A program made the position numbers and the translations under genes. The notes under the pieces were generated by a model. The model was not told the origin of the DNA, made no database searches, and saw nothing but the letters and a program-made list of their open reading frames with translations. From assembly GCA_003512705.1 (NCBI GenBank), contig DOPF01000060.1, positions 4,513 through 9,955 of the forward strand: a stretch of 5,443 nucleotides of DNA, given 5' to 3'. Positions 1 to 3,778 of the stretch are shown here, one piece after another (within the stretch, counting starts at the first letter, position 1; every line of letters begins with the position of its first letter). This DNA comes from Patescibacteria group bacterium. GTDB lineage: Bacteria > Patescibacteriota > Patescibacteriia > Veblenbacterales > UBA10138.

Positions 1-12
1 GCGACTCTGGTT

Positions 13-33
13 CCCCAATGCTAAACATTGGGG
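13..33. repeat. 8-bp perfect hairpin at the left edge
   Basis: Positions 13-20 (CCCCAATG) are the exact reverse complement of 26-33 (CATTGGGG), with a five-base loop CTAAA. The hairpin lies about 27 bases past the yraN stop codon on the minus strand. Neither strand has a T-tract after it, so it is not a classical terminator, although it could protect a 3' end. The sequence CTAAACATT inside it (21-29) recurs at 60-68, where it forms the yraN stop region. Nothing else in the first 59 bases is recognisable. Confidence 0.5.
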
Positions 34-59
34 CTTGTCGTCGAAGTGTCAAGCGCCGA

Positions 60-422
60 CTAAACATTCCGCCAATGTTTTATTTCGTGACGGCCATCAA
101 TATCAAAATTTATCGCCACCACATCAAATCGAAAATTTTCCCTAAGTTGGGGGTGCGCCAAGATATAAGTCTCGGCCGCCTGCCTAATTTTCTCCTGCTT
201 AACTTTTGTCACCGCTTCCTCGGGTGTCCAACCTAGGCCGGCGCGCGTTTTTACTTCTATAAAAACCGTTTCGTTATTATCGCGGCCTATTAAATCAATT
301 TCTGCATAACGACTAAAATGGTAATTTTTATCAATTATTATAATCCCCTCACCCTGCAAATACTGTGCCGCTAAATCTTCACCCTGTTTACCTAAGCGCT
401 GACGTTCATGGGGCATAATCAA
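60..422 (-). CDS. yraN: YraN/UPF0102 family protein (predicted PD-(D/E)XK nuclease fold)
   Basis: This is a full-length member of the UPF0102 family (usual length about 115-125 residues; here 120). The family adopts the PD-(D/E)XK endonuclease-like fold and is suspected to act on DNA, but its substrate is not settled. Visible motifs are the N-terminal G-K-Q-G-E-D-L-A-A helix (residues 11-19), A-E-I-D-L-I at 40-45 and F-I-E-V-K-T-R at 54-60; E41, D43, E56 and K58 are the expected active-site set. The C-terminal R-F-D-V-V strand is also typical. The start is uncertain: TTG at 422 has a GAG five bases upstream, whereas the in-frame ATG at 416 gives 118 residues with poor spacing. yraN commonly lies near rnhB, and here it is last in the minus-strand cluster, about 1.5 kb downstream of rnhB. 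No terminator is visible after it. Confidence 0.9.
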   Translation of the reverse strand: MIMPHERQRLGKQGEDLAAQYLQGEGIIIIDKNYHFSRYAEIDLIGRDNNETVFIEVKTRAGLGWTPEEAVTKVKQEKIRQAAETYILAHPQLRENFRFDVVAINFDIDGRHEIKHWRNV

Positions 423-516
423 TAAAACTCAAATTTCAAAGCTCAAATGTCAAACTTTTTGGATTTTGAACTTTGGGCTTGATTTGACATTTAGATTTTG
501 TAATTTGGATTTAAAC
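423..516. repeat. Degenerate TCAAA/TTTGA low-complexity spacer with inverted repeat
   Basis: The 94 bases between yraN and the membrane-protein gene are built from variants of CAAAT/TCAAA and their complements. AAATGTCAAA at 445-454 is the perfect reverse complement of TTTGACATTT at 483-492, and further imperfect complementarity extends outward and inward (CAAAG near 438-442 against CTTTG near 471-475). Low-complexity spacers of this style are, from general knowledge, common in candidate-phyla-radiation genomes. No T-tract terminator or clear promoter is embedded. The repeat could fold in mRNA between two cistrons, or it may be neutral drift. Confidence 0.6.
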
Positions 517-918
517 TCACGATTTTTTGGGCAGGTACTTAGCAAACTCTTTGTGCTCTTGGTCAGCCTTTAAAATTTTAGGCATTTGCCAAATTCCATA
601 GTAAGTAATATAACCAGCCCACACCAAAGCTACCAATAACCACAACAAAAACCACCAACGCGCGCCCAGAAGCGGCGTGGCAGTTTGTGTAAAAAATAAA
701 CTAAGGCCAACTAACATACCCATGGTAATAAAAAGGTTGCCTAGGCGGCGCCACATTTTCCTTAACGGCACCAACTTATTAACTACCATGATAATTTTAA
801 ATACCACCCCTAAAATAATTAAGCCGACAACCACACCCACTATTATATTAAACTGCGTGCCCGTTAGTTTAGGCGCGGTGCGGGAAAACCAATATGATAA
901 AGTTAGTAAATTTGACAT
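517..918 (-). CDS. Small three-helix membrane protein, unknown function
   Basis: The 133-residue product has no recognised family. It has three probable membrane segments at about residues 24-46, 59-77 and 88-110. A basic loop (around L-R-K-M-W-R-R, 52-58) separates the first two and suggests that side faces the cytoplasm. A charged C-terminal tail of about 20 residues ends in K-K-S, and there is no cleavable signal peptide. The ATG lies one base after the stop of the upstream methyltransferase, and there is no convincing Shine-Dalgarno sequence, so translation is probably coupled to it. This tight pairing suggests a shared process, for instance methylation of a membrane-linked substrate, but that is inference. 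TGA is the stop codon. The ORF is very likely real; the function is open. Confidence 0.8.
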   Translation of the reverse strand: MSNLLTLSYWFSRTAPKLTGTQFNIIVGVVVGLIILGVVFKIIMVVNKLVPLRKMWRRLGNLFITMGMLVGLSLFFTQTATPLLGARWWFLLWLLVALVWAGYITYYGIWQMPKILKADQEHKEFAKYLPKKS

Positions 919-919
919 A

Positions 920-1474
920 TTATTTTACCAGCACAAACCCATAATGATACGGGCCGGCATCAAATTGTTTGGCCTCTTTTAAGCCTAGGCTGCCGGCGAA
1001 TTCTTTTACTTTTTCCGGAGATAATCTATCTGATAAAGGCGGGCCAAATGGCGTTGGTTCTACTTTCCAATCTACTACCAGTAATTTGCCGCTGACTTTT
1101 AGCAGTCGGCGCGCCTCATCTAACAATGCCCGATTATTCCTAGACTGGAACATTATATTAACAAGCAGAGCGGCGTCAAGAGTATCGGGTGGAATACTAG
1201 TAGCACCCACTCGTTCCAGGTCAGACCACACTGTTTCTATATTTAAAATATTATCTAACTTAGCCTTGCTTTTTACGCCCTCTAAAGCTGATTTTAAAAT
1301 GTCCACACCGTAAACCTTACCCCGACTGCCCACTAAACGTGCGGCTGGTAAAGTAAAATAACCAGCTCCACCACAACCCAAATCAGCCACAAACTGACCA
1401 AACTTTAGCTCTAGTTGTTTAACTAAAAGTTCTTGCGGATCGAGCAACTTGGTCGGTACTAACTTGCTAAGCAT
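920..1474 (-). CDS. Class I SAM-dependent methyltransferase
   Basis: The product is a Rossmann-fold methyltransferase of 184 residues from the chosen start. Motif I is V-A-D-L-G-C-G-G-A-G-Y-F at 29-40. An acidic residue after strand 2 (V-Y-G-V-D-I, D58) is placed to bind the ribose of S-adenosylmethionine. A motif IV-like strand, L-D-A-A-L-L-V, lies at 99-105, followed by G-K-L-L-V-V-D-W at 129-136. The pattern resembles UbiE/COQ5-type and Methyltransf_25/31 enzymes, but the substrate cannot be read from sequence. The frame stays open to an ATG at 1510, but I prefer the ATG at 1474: the methionine there precedes family-like sequence, and a TATAAT box lies six bases upstream, so the upstream ATG would fall within the promoter. 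The gene heads a tightly coupled pair with the membrane protein downstream. Confidence 0.88.
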   Translation of the reverse strand: MLSKLVPTKLLDPQELLVKQLELKFGQFVADLGCGGAGYFTLPAARLVGSRGKVYGVDILKSALEGVKSKAKLDNILNIETVWSDLERVGATSIPPDTLDAALLVNIMFQSRNNRALLDEARRLLKVSGKLLVVDWKVEPTPFGPPLSDRLSPEKVKEFAGSLGLKEAKQFDAGPYHYGFVLVK

Positions 1475-1480
1475 AAATAT

Positions 1481-1509
1481 ATTATAGCACGTTGAACGCT
1501 TCGCGTTCA
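1481..1509 (-). promoter_or_regulatory. Extended -10 promoter for a probably leaderless methyltransferase mRNA, overlapped by a palindrome
   Basis: On the minus strand TGCTATAAT is an extended -10 element (TATAAT at 1486-1481). Six bases separate it from the ATG at 1474, so transcription should begin at or next to the start codon. No Shine-Dalgarno sequence can fit. The -35 region is weak (TGAACG at 17-base spacing). A 7-bp perfect inverted repeat (1493-1499 and 1503-1509, loop TTC) covers the spacer and -35 position, where a repressor operator would sit. On the minus strand its core reads GCGAAGC, a known very stable DNA mini-hairpin sequence. Confidence 0.6.
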
Positions 1510-1510
1510 T

Positions 1511-1544
1511 CCCGCCGACGGCGGGGTGGTTGCAGTAGCAACCA
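1511..1544. repeat. Two adjacent short perfect hairpins
   Basis: CCCGCC (1511-1516) pairs with GGCGGG (1520-1525) across a GAC loop. One base later, TGGTTGC (1527-1533) pairs with GCAACCA (1538-1544) across an AGTA loop. Together with the palindrome at 1493-1509 they form three hairpins separated by single bases. None is followed by a T-tract. The arrangement resembles clustered REP-type palindromes, but I recognise no known REP family. Confidence 0.55.
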
Positions 1545-1596
1545 GAATCTTGAAGCTAGAAGTTATATTACATCTCACCACTTTTTTAATCCTTTC

Positions 1597-1645
1597 GTTA
1601 GGGGTGGAGGGCTCGGAGTTGCGAAGCCCGTCCTCCACCCCTAAC
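1597..1645. repeat. 49-nt strong stem-loop
   Basis: The outer arms 1597-1608 and 1634-1645 form 12 perfect pairs; extending inward through 1610/1632 would give 14. Alternatively the interior refolds: 1609-1615 pairs with 1622-1629 (one bulged base, loop GAGTTG), leaving 1630-1633 unpaired. Minus-strand transcripts would have A-rich sequence after it and plus-strand transcripts C-rich sequence, so a terminator role is unlikely on either strand. The arms begin GTTAGGG and end CCCTAAC. Confidence 0.65.
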
Positions 1646-1670
1646 AACCCCGCTCCAGGCACGCCACTAG

Positions 1671-1751
1671 AAACGCCGGGCGAATCCAAACAAAGCTACT
1701 ATGCACAAGCTACCATAACACGTAGCTTCTTGTTGATTCGCCTCGGCGTTT
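1671..1751. repeat. 81-nt long imperfect hairpin
   Basis: Arms 1671-1686 and 1735-1751 form 16 pairs with one bulged base. The helix continues after a two-base bulge with 1689-1692/1731-1734, then after another two-base bulge with 1693-1699/1722-1728. This gives about 27 Watson-Crick pairs and a 22-base apical loop at 1700-1721. The loop repeats AAGCTAC (1707-1713), which also forms the last stem arm (1693-1699), so an alternative pairing of 1722-1728 is possible. Loop bases 1700-1707 are complementary to 1837-1844 in the next foldback. Confidence 0.65.
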
Positions 1752-1766
1752 AAATACGATAAAACT

Positions 1767-1894
1767 GCCACTATCGAGGAGGTTCGTATACAGAGCGCAA
1801 GTTGGGAACGTAGGTGCGAGCGTGCTTGTGGCCTTATGTGCATAGCGAGCGCCAGTGATCCAACGAGCACTGTAGAACCGAAGCGCTAAGTGGC
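1767..1894. repeat. 128-nt nested foldback, candidate structured RNA
   Basis: Five nested helices are visible: GCCACT 1767-1772 with AGTGGC 1889-1894; GGTTC 1781-1785 with GAACC 1875-1879; TACAG 1789-1793 with CTGTA 1870-1874; GTTGG 1801-1805 with CCAAC 1860-1864; and GGTGC 1813-1817 with GCGCC 1849-1853. The last contains one T-G pair, which is allowed if the plus strand is the RNA but becomes A-C on the minus strand; this weakly favours a plus-strand transcript. A local alternative is CAGTG 1853-1857 with CACTG 1868-1872. I could not match it to RNase P, tmRNA, 6S or 5S RNA by eye. Confidence 0.45.
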
Positions 1895-1905
1895 GATTCT
1901 TTCTA

Positions 1906-1928
1906 GCTATTTCTTCTAAAGAAATAGC
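1906..1928. repeat. 10-bp hairpin next to an A8 tract
   Basis: GCTATTTCTT (1906-1915) pairs with AAGAAATAGC (1919-1928) around a three-base loop. Eight A residues follow at 1929-1936 on the plus strand. For plus-strand transcription there is no U-tract. For minus-strand transcription coming from rnhB the T8 precedes the hairpin instead of following it. It is therefore not a standard intrinsic terminator in either direction, although it may still affect the 3' end of rnhB mRNA. Confidence 0.5.
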
Positions 1929-1963
1929 AAAAAAAATGAGTCCTATACCCCTGAGGAAAAGGA

Positions 1964-2581
1964 TTAATTAATCTTAAAAGACTGGCGATGCAATGGACTT
2001 AGCCCAAACTTTTTAATCGCCTGCCGATGCGCCCACGAACCATACCCTTTATTTTTTGCCCACTTATATTGCGGATATTTTTTGTGCAGTTTAACCATTA
2101 ATTTATCACGATATACTTTTGCCACAATGGCAGCGCAGGCAATGGAAAAAACCTTACTGTCGCCTTTTATGATAGTTTTAAATCTGGTAGGAGATTTAAA
2201 GTTGGCAACGTAATCAAGTAGTAAATAATCTGGATGATGCTTTAATTTTTTTACCGCCTTATTAATTACCAAAATATTAGCCGGTTGGAGGCCTATTTTA
2301 TCTATAACCGTATTAGATACCACCGCAACAGTCCATTTACTACTCTGGGTGATTTTTTTATAAAGCTGTTCCCGTAACTTAGCCATCAACTTTTTAGAAT
2401 CCCTAACTTGTTTTACCCAGCCTGGTTTAGATTTTAAAATTGCCGGAGGAAAAACTACCGCTGCCGCCACAATCGGCCCGGCCAATGCTCCTCGCCCCAC
2501 CTCGTCTGCCCCAGCCACATTTAACCGGCGGTGCCATAATTGACGTTCATGTTTAAAATTTGGCTTCATCTGGCTTGACAA
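1964..2581 (-). CDS. rnhB: Ribonuclease HII
   Basis: RNase HII cuts the RNA strand of RNA-DNA hybrids and nicks DNA 5' of single misincorporated ribonucleotides, starting ribonucleotide excision repair in the cytoplasm. The 205-residue length is normal. V-A-G-A-D-E-V-G-R-G at 22-31 carries catalytic D26 and E27 and the glycine-arginine-glycine that recognises the RNA-DNA junction. D-S-K-K-L is at 61-65, the third acid is D123 (L-L-L-D), and the fourth is D159 in A-K-V-Y-R-D. The C-terminal G-Y-G-S-x-x-H and L-H-R-Q-S-F signatures are intact. Two starts are possible: TTG at 2581, with AGG five bases upstream, and ATG at 2569, with no suitably spaced site; I chose TTG. It is divergent from the small gene at 2650. 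A possible T8 tract lies 28-35 bases past the stop. Confidence 0.96.
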   Translation of the reverse strand: MSSQMKPNFKHERQLWHRRLNVAGADEVGRGALAGPIVAAAVVFPPAILKSKPGWVKQVRDSKKLMAKLREQLYKKITQSSKWTVAVVSNTVIDKIGLQPANILVINKAVKKLKHHPDYLLLDYVANFKSPTRFKTIIKGDSKVFSIACAAIVAKVYRDKLMVKLHKKYPQYKWAKNKGYGSWAHRQAIKKFGLSPLHRQSFKIN

Positions 2582-2603
2582 ATTAACCTAACTCTACTAA
2601 TTT
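2575..2603 (+). promoter_or_regulatory. Possible sigma70-like promoter for the small plus-strand genes
   Basis: A consensus TTGACA lies at 2575-2580, and 17 bases downstream TAATTT (2598-2603) is a weak -10 candidate. Transcription would start near 2610, about 40 bases before the ATG at 2650. The -35 overlaps the first codons of rnhB on the other strand. A matching minus-strand promoter for rnhB is not convincing. Confidence 0.35.
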
Positions 2604-2649
2604 TACGCTAACTAACCAACAAAAACCAATTACAAACAGAGGACATACT

Positions 2650-2916
2650 ATGGATCACGCGCACATTGTGGAACAAAATCATGTGGCGCTGAGGCTAACC
2701 TTTGCCACACTGATGATAATAGCCGGCTGGCTGGTGTATGCCGGCGTCCGAGTTACACTTTTCAATATCCCAATGCGCATCTTGGGCCTGACTATTCAGC
2801 ACGAGCTGTCGCTGGCATTGTGGGTATTCGGATCCATTACCATTGTTGTATTGATGGTGATAATTCTGGACCATGTTTACCCGCCGCGGCGGAAAATGGT
2901 CTGGGAAATAAAATAA
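2650..2916 (+). CDS. Small two-helix membrane protein, unknown function
   Basis: The 88-residue product is not recognised. It has two hydrophobic segments, about residues 12-33 and 53-74, joined by a loop of about 20 residues with R34 and R43. The N-terminus is short and histidine-rich (M-D-H-A-H-I-V), and the tail is basic (P-P-R-R-K). The basic tail suggests both ends are cytoplasmic, but that is a charge-rule inference. AGAGGA six bases before the ATG is a good ribosome-binding site and supports the start. The gene sits alone on the plus strand with the ORF at 2955, 38 bases downstream, and the two probably form a short operon. It could be a membrane accessory or a small stress or toxin-like protein; nothing in the sequence decides. 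Confidence 0.7.
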   Translation: MDHAHIVEQNHVALRLTFATLMIIAGWLVYAGVRVTLFNIPMRILGLTIQHELSLALWVFGSITIVVLMVIILDHVYPPRRKMVWEIK

Positions 2917-2954
2917 CTATATACCACTAAAAATCAAAAAAACTGGAGACAACA

Positions 2955-3206
2955 ATGGACATTATGTCACAAACAAGACTTAGACATTACGTGGGGAAAA
3001 AAGTCTTTGTGTCCTATTCTGTAGATTCACAAAAAAAGAAAGGGCTCTTCCTTGTATGCACTGCGCATTCCCAGGATGCAAGAGTAAACTCCCGTTGCCT
3101 TGGTGTCGCGAAGACTATATATAAACTGGCGCAACACGGCATCATTGAAGTAGCCAGGAATAAATGGTGCCACATGAAAAGAAACGGGTATACCACTGCT
3201 TATTAA
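2955..3206 (+). CDS. Hypothetical small basic protein, largely antisense to the radical SAM gene
   Basis: This 83-residue ORF begins with ATG after a well-placed TGGAG (seven bases upstream) and follows the 2650 gene, so its start looks real. The product is basic, soluble in appearance, with three cysteines (35, 48, 72), and belongs to no family I recognise. From about residue 25 onward (3027-3206) it lies antisense to the last 59 codons of the radical SAM gene, whose sequence there still matches its own family (P-F-I-P-G at minus residues 181-185). The tail is therefore probably not selected as an independent protein. It could be a real gene truncated by rearrangement and now reading into its neighbour, a true overlapping pair, or a chance ORF. 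Confidence 0.4.
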   Translation: MDIMSQTRLRHYVGKKVFVSYSVDSQKKKGLFLVCTAHSQDARVNSRCLGVAKTIYKLAQHGIIEVARNKWCHMKRNGYTTAY

Positions 3207-3707
3207 TTCACGGGCCAAGCTCACGCGTTTACTTGGAGAAGGCGCGCCGGGTTCCAGTAGTTTAGCGAAACTTTCATCCAGTGTAATGATGCTAATAGAC
3301 ACTTCGACCAACCCGTCCGCGGCCAACCGTGACAGTAGATCGATATCTCGACGAATGAGCATTGATTTGGTGGCTAATATGAGTGGTAATTGTTTTTCAG
3401 TGAACATTTTCAGTACCGGGCGGACTAGTTGCAGCCTTTTTTCCATAGGCTGATAAACATCAGACGTCGCCCCCAGGTAAGTAATGCCCGCTGACTTTAT
3501 GTTATCCAACTCTGTAGCGATCTTATCAGCAGTCACACCGGGAATTGGAATGCATTTTCCAAAATTCTCGTCTTGCCGATATAAGCAATACACACAATTG
3601 TGTGAACAGCTGTGATAAAGATCGAAAAAATGTTTCCAGTGATGTGCCTTGAGCGTGGCCACATCCTTATGGAACCGTTTTAGTATTGCATGATTTTTAC
3701 TAATCAT
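3027..3707 (-). CDS. SplB-like radical SAM protein (COG1533 type), short C-terminus
   Basis: The radical SAM cluster motif C-x3-C-x2-C is present as C34, C38 and C41 in C-S-H-N-C-V-Y-C, binding a [4Fe-4S] cluster that cleaves S-adenosylmethionine. L-E-P-G-A-P-S-P-S-K-R (151-161) and G-I-P-V-S-F-H-V-A-P-F-I-P-G (172-185) match the spore-photoproduct-lyase-like 'DNA repair photolyase' group. Members of that group are often annotated for repair, but most have no proven substrate. The start is firm: AGGAG six bases before the ATG. At 226 residues it is shorter than the roughly 270-340 I expect, ending just after the penultimate strand. The stop follows a T7 run (3037-3031); one extra base there would add 16 codons before the next stop. 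It is separated from proS by a terminator, so its promoter is unclear. Confidence 0.82.
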   Translation of the reverse strand: MISKNHAILKRFHKDVATLKAHHWKHFFDLYHSCSHNCVYCLYRQDENFGKCIPIPGVTADKIATELDNIKSAGITYLGATSDVYQPMEKRLQLVRPVLKMFTEKQLPLILATKSMLIRRDIDLLSRLAADGLVEVSISIITLDESFAKLLEPGAPSPSKRVSLARELISSGIPVSFHVAPFIPGYFNDAVLRQFIYSLRDTKATGVYSCILGMRSAYKEEPFLFL

Positions 3708-3725
3708 CTCATACTCCTTTATTCT

Positions 3726-3759
3726 AAAAAAGGGCTCAAGACAGTTCTTGAACCCTTTT
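3726..3759 (-). terminator. Rho-independent terminator after proS
   Basis: On the minus strand, 3758-3747 pairs with 3740-3729 in a 12-bp stem (one G-U pair) with a six-base loop, followed by six T residues (3731-3726). It lies 20 bases past the proS stop and ends about eight bases before the ribosome-binding site of the radical SAM gene. The plus strand also shows a T4 after the stem, so it may work weakly in both directions. Confidence 0.88.
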
Positions 3760-3778
3760 CAACTGCCGTTATTAGGAT

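Larger units (their letters stand above)
1475..1963. other. Hairpin-rich intergenic region without a credible protein gene
   Basis: These 489 bases separate rnhB from the methyltransferase. They contain the methyltransferase promoter and a nearly continuous series of inverted repeats: 1493-1509, 1511-1525, 1527-1544, 1597-1645, 1671-1751, 1767-1894 and 1906-1928. Open frames of 60-75 codons exist on both strands, but they lack ribosome-binding sites and recognisable protein sequence, and simply run through the foldbacks. The region is either a structured non-coding RNA, a cluster of palindromic repeat elements, or the remnant of a small mobile element. No clear promoter or terminator fixes a transcribed strand. 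A T8 tract on the minus strand (1936-1929) follows rnhB, but only a weak four-base-pair stem precedes it. Confidence 0.6.

Noticed and set aside
677..1313. Plus-strand ORFs of about 100 codons across the methyltransferase and membrane-protein genes
   Set aside because: They are antisense to well-supported genes and show no ribosome-binding site or family motif.
1597..1645. Integron attC-like site, because the arms begin GTTAGGG and end CCCTAAC
   Set aside because: attC sites have RYYYAAC on the outside left and GTTRRRY on the outside right; here the order is reversed and the R/Y pattern is imperfect. No integrase is present.
1667..1870. 67-codon minus-strand ORF and a 75-codon plus-strand ORF (1526-1753) in the hairpin region
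   Set aside because: Neither has a ribosome-binding site or recognisable protein sequence; both run through long inverted repeats, which can keep frames open by chance.
1781..1894. Fragment of 23S or 5S rRNA, suggested by phrases such as GCTAAGTGG and GTTGGGAAC
   Set aside because: The similarity is limited to a few short words and conserved flanking blocks are missing.
1493..1928. CRISPR array
   Set aside because: The hairpins differ from one another and there are no regularly spaced identical direct repeats.
3027..3029. Recoding of TGA as glycine, as in Gracilibacteria/Absconditabacteria, to extend the radical SAM gene
   Set aside because: Read-through gives sequence unlike the family and another stop within about a dozen codons; another gene here also ends at TGA.
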